Assembly: GCA_025024175.1 (NCBI GenBank)
Contig: QCXZ01000001.1
Location: 10,168,001-10,232,000 of the forward strand
Direction of reading: 5' to 3'
DNA from: Rhyzopertha dominica
Taxonomy: Eukaryota; Arthropoda; Insecta; Coleoptera; Bostrichidae
DNA length: 64,000 nucleotides
Under the pieces are notes generated by a model, which saw only the letters and a list, made by a program, of their open reading frames with translations, was not told the DNA's origin and did no database searches. How positions within the stretch are numbered: the stretch's first letter is position 1; each line of letters begins with the position of its first letter. This document shows, piece after piece, positions 44,651-54,844 of the stretch. Made by a program: the position numbers and the translations under genes.

Positions 44651-46928
44651 GCTGAAAGCGTTTCCACCTAGCTAATTAAACATCACTGGCGACACTATTG
44701 ATTTTAAATTAGTAATGGTGACTGTACATTAGAAGCTTAGCTTCTTGAAAAGTCTTTTCTTATGTTCAAAATAACTTCATACCAGTAAAATATGTAACAG
44801 GTCCATTGCTAAGGAAAGAATGCATATATCAGAACATCAAGATATCATTATCTAAACAGGTCGAGTGCTGTTTGTGGAAAACGCAATAGAACTGGAATTA
44901 CCTGCGATTTACTTGTACGATTTACCTTTACAAAAAAACGTAACACTTAACAGCCTTGAAATAAACGACTTCATATTACTTCTTCAGTTACATAACTCAA
45001 ATGGCTCAAACGAACAAATGAAATAACCACTGATGGAGGTAAAGTCGACGATTGGATACCCACGACTGCTATAGCACTATTGCAACGCAATTTATTATTT
45101 GTTCCCAATTAAACTGTGATTAAATGCTTACCAACCGCTTCTTTATTGCTTATTACCGAAAATATGCATTTGAAAATTAGTAATTGCGAAAGCGGGTCAA
45201 AAAGTTTCCGCATTTTTAGTGGAAAGAAATTAATCAGGATATAATTACTCCTGAAATACAATACTTGAGAATTGTGCTTTCTCTTGTTGCCTGTGCAATA
45301 ATGCAAAATACAGGGAAGTTGATTTTATCGAACAATTGCCATTTCAGTGCCAATTTGAATTTGGCAACACTTTCACTGATTGTAGCTTTTACGCATCCTA
45401 TTAACGGCTGTAAATAATTTTATTGTGCGGTGTTCAATGCTAATGAGGAATATTAGCGATTTAACAACACCAGTGTTGCCTTCTGCTAGGCAATAAACGT
45501 TAAGGAAATTTACATACTGCCAATTACAAAAGATGAAGGCACTTTAGGAAGCTACGACCTTATAAATTAGGATATTGCAATGTGTCACATTCAAGGTGGT
45601 CACTTTTTAGATGCCCCCCAATTAGATTTTTAAAACTGTAAGAGTTGCTAAGTCGGTTAATTTAATTTTTAATCATTATCCTGTTAATGAAGGATTAGAG
45701 TTGTAATCATAAAAATTCAGTGGTCACAGATGAGCAGTATGAAGAGCTATACCCAAAAGAAGACAAAATTACAGAATAAAGTTTCAGTATTGGCTTTATG
45801 CTCGTTTATATTACTTGTTTGCTATTCATAGAAACGTAATCTTTTTTATTTTTCCTAACTGCAAATGCAGTTAGATGTCTTATGTGTAAAAATAAGATAT
45901 GCAGTCCATAAGAAAATGAAAAGTAGGACCAGAAAACACAAGCATCCAACAGACCGAGAAAATTTTCAACATGTTTGTTTGAACTGGTTAAATTCGTGTT
46001 TCAGTTGCTTTTTCTAAGGAGGCATTCTCTTATACTCCTCTAGATTAAGGATGAAGTACCAAAAACAACAAACTAGCGGGTAAAACAACGAAGACACCAC
46101 ATTTCATACAGAGCCAGATTTCCTTTGACTTCAGTATTGAATATTGATATAATGTTGTTGGTTGTAATACCTTGGTCTGCAAACTTGTATATAGACGTTT
46201 ACAACAAACGTAATTACCTTCAAATCCCACAAAAAATGCTACCACTAATTAAATCACAGCTGTTTGATTGGCTAGAAGAAATCATATGAAGGTCACGTCG
46301 GTACATACTTCCCATTATGTGTTATGAAGAATAAAAATTTTTGCCCACAATGACGTAAGATATGTTTCCACTCGTTCGAAAGAAGTAATTAGAATCCGCT
46401 TCAAAAGTCAAAAGTAATTTGTTTCGACATGTCAGTGGATTACTACAAGCTCTAATTGAAACCAATTTACTCGGTTGATTCAGCACATGAGCTACGAGTA
46501 TTTTGTTCACAAAATTATAATTATATTAACAACTGGTAAAACAGTTAGCAATATTTGCTGTCAACCCAGAATAACATTAAATTGTCATTTAGTCTTTCAA
46601 ACAAATTGTGTTAGGAACAGTAGATGATAAAATATCTCTGTATATCACGAAGTTTCATAACATCTTTTATCAATTATAATTCCCTTGTGCACTAATACTG
46701 TTGTCATGGAAGATTTAAATAATGATCAGAGTTGTTACGCCCGATCGCATATAGTTTCATACATTTAATTAAGGAGCCCACATGAATAAGTAAACAAGCT
46801 TCAACTTTGATCGATGTGCCGTTTATTAACAACTCAGACATTGTAAAAGAATCTGGGACAATAATTGCCGGTCTGATATCGGATCAGTCGGTTATTTTCT
46901 GTACTTTGTGAGTAGATATATATTCGTA
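44651..46928. other. Transposon-poor unique sequence
   Basis: No transposon motif was seen over about 2.3 kb. Segment 45320-45500 (AATTGCCATTTCAGTGCCAA, then ATTTGAATTTGGCAACAC, GTAAATAATTTTATTG) shares the CAGTGCCAATTTG word with 37.56 kb and looks regulatory. Minus-strand frames at 45109-45306, 46045-46245 and 46322-46510 show no domain. Confidence 0.3.
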
Positions 46929-47350
46929 GAATTTGCTGTTGACGTTTCGCTTCTTTAGGGGGACTCACAGGGAGACTCACACGGACCAATACCTAAACGC
47001 CGCGTCACATCACCATCCATCGCAGAAGAGGTCACTCTTTACCACGCTACTAAATAGAGCCGAGAAGATTAGTGGCGCAGAAAGCAGAACTGAGGAAATT
47101 CATCATATCCGGATTGCTTTACAGACAAACTGTTATAGGCCTAAAGAGGTTCTTAGAAAAAGAAGAAACGTACAAAGGGGAAAACCGGAACTACAACACG
47201 AAGGATACGCCAACCTACCATACATCTTCGGGGTAACAGACAGACTGAGAAAGATACTGAGGAAGAAGAAGATTGCAGTAAGATACAACGCAGTGCAAAA
47301 GATAGGACATATTCTACCATCTGCCAAGGACAAAATATCGAAACTAAACA

Positions 47351-47368
47351 CCTACCTACCTACCTACC
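47351..47368 (+). repeat. (CCTA)n tetranucleotide inside the GIY motif
   Basis: About 4.5 units of CCTA replace the codons expected for GVY, giving TYLPTYQLQC where the family has TYGVYQLQC. The frame stays open, but the first catalytic Tyr context is altered. Confidence 0.8.
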
Positions 47369-47712
47369 AGCTCCAATGTCACTGCGGAAAAGTCTATATC
47401 GGGCAAACTGGACGCAGCATACCATGTCGTATAAAGGAACACCCGCGAGATACAGTACATGGACACAGAGATGGATCTGCAATAGCCGAACACGTAGCAG
47501 AACGCAAACACCACATCACCAAAGAATTGTGAGAGAATCTCTGGAGATAATGAAGCAGCCCAACAACTTTAACAGAGAAGAACGGCTACCGCCTGAGCAG
47601 AATTTGGAAGACCGGACCGGAACCGATAAGCATGGACGAACACGTAACCAGCCAAATGGAACAGCTACTATACAAGTCACCACAGCGAGTGATTTCACCA
47701 GTCAGAGTCCTT

Positions 47713-47746
47713 CTGAAGAAGCCGACAGTATGATGGGCGAAACGTC
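47713..47746 (+). ncRNA. Hammerhead-like motif, PLE family D
   Basis: CTGAAGAA, then GCC...GGGC stem II, then GAAACGTC. This fits the CUGANGA...GAAA...GUH core, with one extra A before stem II as in the other PLE copies. It lies downstream of the GIY-YIG frame on the same strand. Confidence 0.55.
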
Positions 47747-48419
47747 AAGAGCAAATTCTACGACCACAGCATGGAAGAACCTTCTACGATGAACAACGGC
47801 CGTGAAAGCCAGCATTCTATTATTAGATATAAATTCTAGAGTAGGTGCCGATTTCATTCTTTTCGATTTCTATCAGGAGCTAATAGATATGAACTGGCAT
47901 GGGATCATATATGTATATGCCTAATATTAACAATAAAAGCAAAGTAAGTATATTTAGCTGTGTTTGACAAGCACGAACCTTTTAGAACTTTTTACATATC
48001 AAAACCGCATGCTCCATGGATTGCATTACGGTACAAGTATAAACAATTCTATATAAATCGGTTAGGAATTTGATTGTTGCTGCGATTTGAAATGAAAAAC
48101 CAATTTATATAAAGCACAATAGTGAAAATGCAATAAGCAACCATCTGTGAAAGGTACTATTAAAATTTAAACATTAAGCAAAGTAGAAATACTGTTTACC
48201 ATTCATCATTTATCCTGATGATAAGGGAAAGAAATTAAGGAAGGTAGTAAATTTAATTAAAATNAACTAAAATCAAATGCTGTGGGTCAGAGTCTGTCTG
48301 CTAAAATATTGAAATTATGTTGCCGCGTAATGTGCATATTATAAACTGTTACTCTGAACAATTCCAAATGCTAAGAAAATTAATTCAAATATAAACTAAA
48401 ATGCATTGTTAGTATATAA

Positions 48420-49045
48420 TAAAGAAAAGACAGGGAGAACTAACAAAAGTGACGTGTATGAAATCAACTGTCAAGATTGTAATGTTTGTTGTATAGACTA
48501 TACTCGCCGCAGTTCTAAACACAGACTAATATTGTAATTTAGCAGAATTTTCAAAACGTTACATAAAATTTAACTACACATATAACGTAAATAATTATAC
48601 CATTACATATAACCAAAGCATTAAACGATCCCGAACGACCAGTTGGAATTTTCGAATATTCTGATAAACGCGGCCAATAAATGCAAAATACCCCTATACT
48701 ACAAGTATAAATTGTCACTCTTTACGATAAGCATCAGGTTTGTCTACAAAGTCTTTGACAAAAGACTAAAAGGTTGAAGCATGTGGTACGTATAAGAATA
48801 TTTTACTCAATAGGTACATATTTTGAGACATACCAAGTGGTATTTTCTAATCCTTGAAAAAAAGTTTCATTTGCCTCCGTCCCAACGTTCAGTTGAAATT
48901 GGTAATATAATCTGTTTTGCACCTAAGTTTCATAAGCATTTTATATTAGGCAACACAATAATAACTAATGTCACATTTGAAAATGTCAGTTTGCAACTAA
49001 TAAAGATTGAAAAAGACTGAAAAACAGGTCGAAACGTATCGAAAT
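48420..49045 (+). mobile_element. Penelope-like element family F remnants
   Basis: At 48440-48535 the frame TNKSDVYEINCQDCNVCCID, then YTRRSSKHRL, is a decayed GIY-YIG start (GIY to DVY, YIG to CID). About 500 bp downstream on the same strand, 49007-49038 is a hammerhead-like motif of the type that ends PLEs. The sequence between is AT-rich and featureless. The two pieces are joined by inference from order and spacing. Confidence 0.5.
49007..49038 (+). ncRNA. Hammerhead-like motif, PLE family F
   Basis: TTGAAAA, then AGACTGAAAAACAGGTC (stem GACTG/CAGGTC with one bulged G), then GAAACGTA. Again U at position 3 and A at position 8. The cleavage triplet is GUA, which is allowed. Confidence 0.45.
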
Positions 49046-49399
49046 AAGCATTTTCATTATTTAATTACCCAAAACCAATAAAAATAAAAAGCTCTAGCAA
49101 AAAATGAAATGCTAAAGAATGTTCTTCGCTTTAAATCTTAAGTTGGCTGCATAATTCGTAAATGCTATATCAGCCTCAAGCTTTTGTATTCAAATTACCT
49201 ATCTAGCTTTAAAGTTTAAATTTCGTTAAAAGCTATGTTAGACTCTTGTCACACTTTATTGTATTGTTGTGTTTTACCTCTTTATATCTAGTTTGGAGGA
49301 ATAAAACTGAGTACATTTCTTCACAATACTGAGAATCTATTAGATATCATAGGCTAAAATTGACTTATGAACCGCTATCAATAAGCCACCACCGCTAGT

Positions 49400-49520
49400 T
49401 TTATTTGTTCACCGTAAGAGTTATGATGGAATACTCTTCATTTTGAATACTACTAGACGGCACATCTGGTTTTGTTCTAAGACCACGGACATTTTGATAA
49501 GAAAAACTTGACAAAAGAGG
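49400..49520 (-). mobile_element. LINE endonuclease N-terminal fragment
   Basis: The minus strand reads SFSYQNVRGLRTKPDVPSSS, then EYSIITLTVNK. This fits the start of an APE endonuclease (QNVRGLRTK...YDIIxLTETWL) of I/Jockey-type LINEs, with the catalytic Glu (ETW) lost. Only about 40 codons remain. Confidence 0.55.
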
Positions 49521-50954
49521 CACGTAAATAAATAATCTGCCTTGGTCAATTCCCATCAGGCAGAGGTAGACAGCAAATTGGCCAAAGCAGACCGCCGTCT
49601 TTAACTGACTCACGGACGAAGAAGAATACGAATACGAAAAAAAAACATGACAAACGATCATCATCAAAACCTAACTCTTTTTTAAATGTAATCAGGTGTC
49701 GCATCTGAACTAATAAAAATGCACCCATTGGCGTTGTTCTGAGAGTTTAAGAAGACATCAAGACGTCAAGAAGTATCTAATAACTTCCAATACTAGATGG
49801 AGTAGTTATAATGGGTTACAAAAACTGTTATACAAATAGCGACATTTCAAATAAATGTCCCTCTCGTAATAAAAACAATAACACGCAATCAAATATCGCG
49901 AGTGACCTACAAACCATAAAGCTATTATATAACAAATTACAACCCAACTTTAGGCTGCAAGCCCGCTTTTATAATTAATTAATCCACATTATCGTGTCCA
50001 TACGACACCGGCTACCGTCACATACGGCACTATGTCGCAATTTCTCACATGTTGCGTTCAATCTCGCAGCTGCCAGAATCAATCTCAGAAAGCTCGAGAG
50101 TTTTGGTTGCGCTTGTGTTCTGTTCTAAAGTCCGTGGATCGATTGCCTCATCAATCGATGGGAGAATCAGATTTATGTTTGTTCAGAAAATGAAAGCGGC
50201 GACATTTCAGTTTACGATCCTTCGCAATTGATTCGCATGCAGAACTGCAGCGAGAATGTGTGAATGCGCGTTGCAAAACAATGCAGCTGTCTGGAAACAA
50301 AGCGAGTTGATAGTAATTAAAATTATCGCGATGCAATCCTGCCTGAACTAGGCGATCTATTGAATTTGGTTTCTTGAAAACTATACTATGTATTAAATAG
50401 GTATTTCCAGTGTTTATAATTGCAGGTTCTGGCTCCTGATTGTTTAAATTGAACAAACTTTATCAGTAGCTCAATATCAAATTAAACTTGATATTAATGC
50501 GACGCAACATATAGTACAGGTTTTATTATTTATCCTTACTTAATCCATTAAGTAGGTATTTTACATCCCTATAAAAAGGTGTTTACATATTGAGTTTTTA
50601 ACATCTTCCCCAAACAGCAACAGAAGTGTATCACGAGACAAATGACTTTTGTCTGTTAGTCAAAATTACTGTTTCTTACCCAGATACAAAATGTAAAATC
50701 GTTTGTTTGATCAGTTCAAACTATATACAAAGCAACTAACGAGCAAAAGCAGTGGGCGAAAAATTTTTCACTGACTCATTTTGTCGATGCACCTATACTA
50801 AACATTCAATTAAATTTTATTTATAACGCTAATGTACATTATCAATACTACTTATATGTAAATTTAAACATTAACATTAAAATTGTGAAAAAGAGAGTTG
50901 ATTTTTCGCATACTCTACGGATTCAGTATCACTCGTAATATATATTTTTTGCTA
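49521..50954. other. Unique sequence with a regulatory-looking block
   Basis: Segment 49980-50350 is less AT-rich, repeat-free and rich in short palindromic words: ATCGATTGCCTCATCAATCGAT (centred near 50150), GCAGCTGT (about 50283) and GTAATTAAAATTATCGCGAT (about 50312). Frames on both strands are incidental. It may be an enhancer. Nothing else was recognised. Confidence 0.3.
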
Positions 50955-51478
50955 TCCTGATTTATTGGTCGACGATTTTCTAAGTTGCTCGCATCAATTC
51001 TTTTAGCGTCAGGATATCAGCAGAAGCGTTCACCAATAGTATTGCCGATATTCGCCGAAAGCAATGTCCTGTATGCAGGTGACATCCTCGATTTGCAGTT
51101 AGCCTGCTACTAAATCTAGGCATTTTTGTTAATGTGTCTATCCACTGGTTGATCTGTACATTTCCCTGGTCGATAATTCAAATAAATCTTCCATTACATT
51201 CAATATATCACTAAGCAATTTTCTACCAGTAGTCACAACAAAAGAATGCGGTTTATAATTTTTCGTCTTAATAACTGTTATGGATACTTTATCTTTAATA
51301 TTAGCTAAGTCATCATACACATAGGCGCCCTTAACTCCCAACATCTCAATACAACAACAATCTTCATTAGCAAGTAAATCTCTTCGGCAGCTTGATTTAA
51401 AAACTTTTCCATATCTTTCTGGTCAGATGTCTACGCTTTCTTAGGTTGGTAGCCTTTCGAGTTACTTTTTAAAATCGC
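50955..51478 (-). mobile_element. Crypton-like tyrosine recombinase remnant
   Basis: The minus strand reads, with one early stop and one frameshift, KGYQPKKA, then EKFLNQAAEEIYLLMKIVVV (about 51400-51360). It continues with GVKGAYVYDDLANIKDKVSI, TVIKTKNYKPHSFVVTTGRK, GNVQINQWIDTL and LHTGHCFRRISAILLVNASA, ending DILTLKELMRAT and a stop (about 50970). The HxxRR box (GHCFRR, 51052-51069) is the diagnostic tyrosine-recombinase motif. The spacing and the KxxK-type strand before it fit animal Crypton recombinases. The first catalytic Arg, expected where AYVYDDL lies (family xCRxxEL), is lost. The region expected to carry the RHGGW...Tyr tail is degenerate. It is inactive. Confidence is for the recombinase family; assignment to Crypton rather than DIRS/Ngaro is inference. 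Confidence 0.7.
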
Positions 51479-52189
51479 GGACACGGTCCTAAACCTATAA
51501 AATTGCGTACATGATTACATCCAGTACGAACCATTACGAACTACGAAACCTACTTCTTTATATCTTTTTTTTAAACAATAGGGTGGATTTAAGTATCGAA
51601 AATATAGATCATACAAAAGGGCAGGTATTTTCATATTAATCGACTAAAGTAAGCGACCACTACTTCATCGATCTCAACATTTACATTTCTATTTTCCACA
51701 CCACAACAAATTTTGCAACTTATTAACGTTACTGTTTTTAGATTTCTTCTTTATTATCTCTATATACACTTTTGCAATGAAAAATTATAATTTGTTGACA
51801 AAGTAATGTAATTGTTTGTTGTCATAACTAACATTAAAATTTATTTTATTATTTTTTTACATGCAGAATTAAACCAATAACTATACAAAACTTGAGGAAA
51901 AAATTACTCAGTTTATTTCGTTCGTGTATAAAATCGACACACCCATGACTGGCACTCTCAATTTCTTCACTTGTTCTGTAATAAACTATTCCATAAACAT
52001 AAATATTTTATTACAAATTCTCCTTACTTTACCACCACCCTCTTAATTTTGCAAAATTAATTAAAAATGATGGAAAACAGATTGAAAACTTTTCTGTCAT
52101 GTATATTAGCCGAGATATTATTTGTAGTAGCCTGCAACCTGTCGAAGTTATTGAAGAATATGCAAAGCGCTATCCAAGGAGCCATGCGC
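51479..52189. other. No gene recognised
   Basis: AT-rich. No continuation of the recombinase upstream of 51478 could be followed. Confidence 0.4.
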
Positions 52190-52305
52190 CTAATAAGCAA
52201 AATAAAATTGTATATGCTTTTTTAGTATTTTAGGGTTTGCAGTGATAAAACCTCCCCTCAGTTCTGTCAAGCCCCTCCCAAACCGAAATCCTGGATCTGC
52301 CACTG
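52190..52305 (-). mobile_element. hAT-type terminus
   Basis: On the minus strand the sequence starts CAGTGGCAGATCCAGGATTT and is followed by a GGGAGGGGC run, the classic 5' end of insect hAT-like elements. The other terminus was not found with confidence. Confidence 0.55.
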
Positions 52306-52572
52306 AGTGTTATGAGTACAAGCTTGTTTAATTTAATACAATCAGGAGCCAAAGCCTACAATTACAAACATAATTAATTGAAAGGATTCCACAAAATAAA
52401 CATCAATATCTATAAATAGACACTGTTCGTGTTATCATCGGTGTATGGATTCTCCAAAGCTATACTGACTGATGTATAGAACCTAGCGAAATAGCTGAAA
52501 TTTTCGGACACTCACTGAAAGTGGACTACATTTCCTTATAATAAATCGTAAAGAAATGATACATAAGATAAT

Positions 52573-52945
52573 ATTTTCTCGAAAAGATCGCTTTCTCTTG
52601 AAAACATTGACAAAAGGTTACTAGTCTGACGTTTCGATTACACTGGACAGTTAGGACACAAGGTTTGCAGAAAACCAACACACAGAGACAGATATTTACA
52701 TGCCACATCTCACCACCCTCCATCTCAAAAGAATAATCTTATAAGGACGTTATTTGTTTGAGCACAAAGAATCTCAGACGAAAGTTCTTTACAAAAAGAG
52801 ATATATTATCTTAAGTCAGCACTAATGAGAAACGGTTATAGCTATTAGAATATTTTGTCAGTTTTTAATAAAAGTGCTCATCCAAATCAAGTAAATTCTC
52901 ACCCAGGATAAAGTTCGGGAAAATTAAAGAGGATACATATAAAAC
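52573..52945 (+). mobile_element. Penelope-like family A fragment with inverted terminus
   Basis: It begins with an inverted family A end (TCTCTTGAAAACATTGACAA, then GTCTGACGTTTCGATTACA, 52591-52644) fused directly to plus-strand RT-tail sequence (ACTGGACAGTTAGGACACAA, through TTCTTTACAAAAAGAGATAT to AAATTAAAGAGGATA). The junction falls in the hammerhead-like region. No domain is complete. Confidence 0.75.
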
Positions 52946-52974
52946 ACGCTGATTATTTAAAACCTTATGTTAGT

Positions 52975-54230
52975 TAGTTAGTTTTGACGTGGTTTCTTTA
53001 TGTACGTAAGTACCCATCCCTGAAACGACAAACATCATCAAATCCAAGATTAATAGCGATCCCCTAGATGACGCGATAGCCACATTATCTGAGCATTGTT
53101 TAAAATCTACTTACTTCTTATGGAACGAAAATTTTTATGAACAAAATTCAGGTTGTGCAAAGGGTTTACCTCTAAGTCCTGTAGTAGCCAATTTGTTTAT
53201 GGAAAATTTTGAACAGTTTTCAGTTCAGACCAAAATGTTGGTATAGGTACGAGATGACACTTTTGTTATTTGGCCCCACGGTATAGAAGAGTTGGGTAGG
53301 TTTCTAAATCATTTGAGCAGTCAAAGTCCTGAAATAAAATATACTATGGAATTAGAAAGCAATGGTAGTTTACCTTTCTTGGATGGCCAAATTTACAGAA
53401 TAAACACTGGACAGTTAGGACACAAGGTTTACAGAAAACCTGCACACACATCTCACCACTCTCCCTCTCAAAAGAATAGGCTTATAAGGACGTTATTTGT
53501 TTGAAGTTGAGTTGGCCTTATTTACAAGGTATTTCAGAAAAATTAAAGAGGATGCTTAGAAAACACGATATTTTAGTTGTTGATAGTACATATAATAATT
53601 TAGATAATATTTTAAGTTCTACTAAAGACAAAGTACATTGAGAGAGCGAAGGTGTTTACAAAATTACTTGTTTTGCGGCAAATGTTACATAGGTCAAACT
53701 AAAAGAAAAGTAGGTACGCGTTTGAAAGAACACATATGTGCTACAAGGCTGCATCATATTTGACTAAACACATGATTGACTTTTATAAAACATAAATTTT
53801 ACATAGAAAGAAATATTATCACAGACGTCTAATNAAAGAAGCTAAAGAAATTTGTAGGAATATTAATAATTTTAATAGGGATTGTGGAAATTAGTGGTTG
53901 GGTGACATTTGGAAGGTTATTTTGTAGTTATCTTTTATCAAGTAGTTCGTGTATATATAATAGGTAGGTAGTTCCTTTTTCGTCGTTAGGTTCTTTTTTA
54001 TCAGGTTGGCATGTTGTTTCTATGTCGTCTCGCTTCCTTGGTGATTTGCTCATTTACCTTCAGAATTTTGTTTGAACTTGTGTCAGGCAAATTTTGAGGT
54101 TCTTCGCCTTTTACAAAGATTACAGGTGTAATCGAAACGTCAGACTAATAACTTTTTATAAGTGTTTTCAAGAGACAGCGTTCTTTCCAAGAAAATATTG
54201 TCTTATATTATGGACGCTGAAAGCATTCAC
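52975..54230 (+). mobile_element. Penelope-like family A, longest RT copy
   Basis: Plus strand, in order: motif A SFDVVSL (about 52980), PETTNIIKSKINSDPLDDAI, ATLSEHCLKSTYFLWNENFY, motif B GCAKGLPLSPVVANLFMENF (about 53153-53205), and motif C where two lost bases turn YVDDTF into a frameshift (about 53247-53262). ELGRFLNHLSSQSPEIKYTM, ESNGSLPFLDGQIYRINTGQ and a partly deleted thumb follow. The GIY-YIG region (about 53640-53860) has a stop at its start and loss of GVYKITC continuity. A terminal hammerhead-like motif is at 54108-54141, and the outer end GTTTTCAAGAGACAGCG is near 54170. In motif B the usual AMGSP is AKGLP. It is inactive. Confidence 0.9.
54108..54141 (+). ncRNA. Decayed hammerhead-like motif, PLE family A
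   Basis: TTTACAA (G5 lost), stem GATTAC/GTAATC intact, GAAACGTC intact. It is probably inactive. Confidence 0.5.
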
Positions 54231-54372
54231 CCTCGTACTGAAATGATACATTGTTTAACAAATGACGAAAGCAACAATTTTTTTAGGCAAAGCAAGTTCA
54301 ACGCTATACTTTTTGTATAACCCCATAACAATCCTAAAAAGTATTGAAAACCATTGAAATCTTAGACGTGAT

Positions 54373-54522
54373 GTTTTCCGGGCTGGTTCCCACGTTGGTT
54401 ATTTGACCTTGACGTTTCGACACTTTTCCTCAGAAGTAGCTCTAAAACTTCTGAGGAAGATACCTACATGAGTGTCGAAACGTCAATGTCAAATAACCAA
54501 CGTGGGAACCAGCCCGGAAAAC
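54373..54522. repeat. 150-bp palindrome of inverted PLE termini
   Basis: GTTTTCCGGGCTGGTTCCCA (54373) is mirrored by the complement ending at 54522. The outer ~52 bp are near-perfect, and inner arms TTCCTCAGAAGT / ACTTCTGAGGAA surround an 8-10 bp centre. Each arm ends in the hammerhead-like core, so two PLE terminal repeats are joined head to head. Confidence 0.95.
54451..54484 (+). ncRNA. Hammerhead-like motif in palindrome arm
   Basis: CTGAGGAA, stem II GATAC/GTGTC, then GAAACGTC: all conserved core boxes are present. The mirrored arm (54411-54433, minus strand) has lost one side of stem II (CTGAGGAAAAGTGTCGAAAC). Confidence 0.6.
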
Positions 54523-54608
54523 AATCACGGAAACCTTCAAACTAAAATACCATTAAAATCTTAGTGTTTTCGAGTAATGTAGATCACGTCTGATTTTGGG
54601 ATAAAGCC

Positions 54609-54643
54609 GACGTTTCACCCTTACTTGAAAGGGGCATCATCAG
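54609..54643 (-). ncRNA. Hammerhead-like motif upstream of PLE family E
   Basis: The minus strand has CTGATGA, then TGCCCCTTTCAAGTAAGGGT (CCCTT/AAGGG hairpin, imperfect at its base), then GAAACGTC. The full consensus boxes are present. Stem I pairing is weak in this copy. Confidence 0.55.
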
Positions 54644-54844
54644 GTTAGGAATAAGGAGTATGAAACATCCGAGTTGAACTAAATCCCAAGGAGGTAGAAG
54701 AATGAAAAGATAGATACCTGGCATTACGAGGGGGATGGGGATGCTTGGATAGCAGAGATGGGAAAATATGAAAGTGGGGATAACTGTGGAGTGAAAGGCA
54801 ACCAAAACATCTACACATGTTCTCAATTCCCTTCATGCTCGACT

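Larger units (their letters stand above)
46929..47940 (+). mobile_element. Penelope-like element family D, thumb plus GIY-YIG
   Basis: After a terminal-repeat piece (GTTGACGTTTCGCTTCTTTA), an open frame runs 46933-47532. It has RT C-terminal DQYLNAASHHHPSQKRSLFT, AEKISGAESRTEEIHHIRIA, thumb LPYIFGVTDRLRKILRKKKI and AVRYNAVQKIGHILPSAKDK. The GIY-YIG endonuclease follows: YQLQCHCGKVYIGQTGRSIP, CRIKEHPRDTVHGHRDGSAI, AEHVAERKHH. YIG and the catalytic Arg region are kept, but the GVY is replaced by a CTAC repeat. The C terminus (ESLEIMKQPNNFNREERLPP, to about 47600) continues in another frame. A hammerhead-like motif is at 47713-47746. It is the longest intact PLE frame here. The RT palm is absent. 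Confidence 0.9.

Noticed and set aside
50748..52305. hAT element bounded by CAGTGGG (50748) and TGCCACTG (52305) enclosing the recombinase
   Set aside because: The left end matches too few bases and the flanking 8-mers differ, so the terminus at 52.3 kb is treated as solo.
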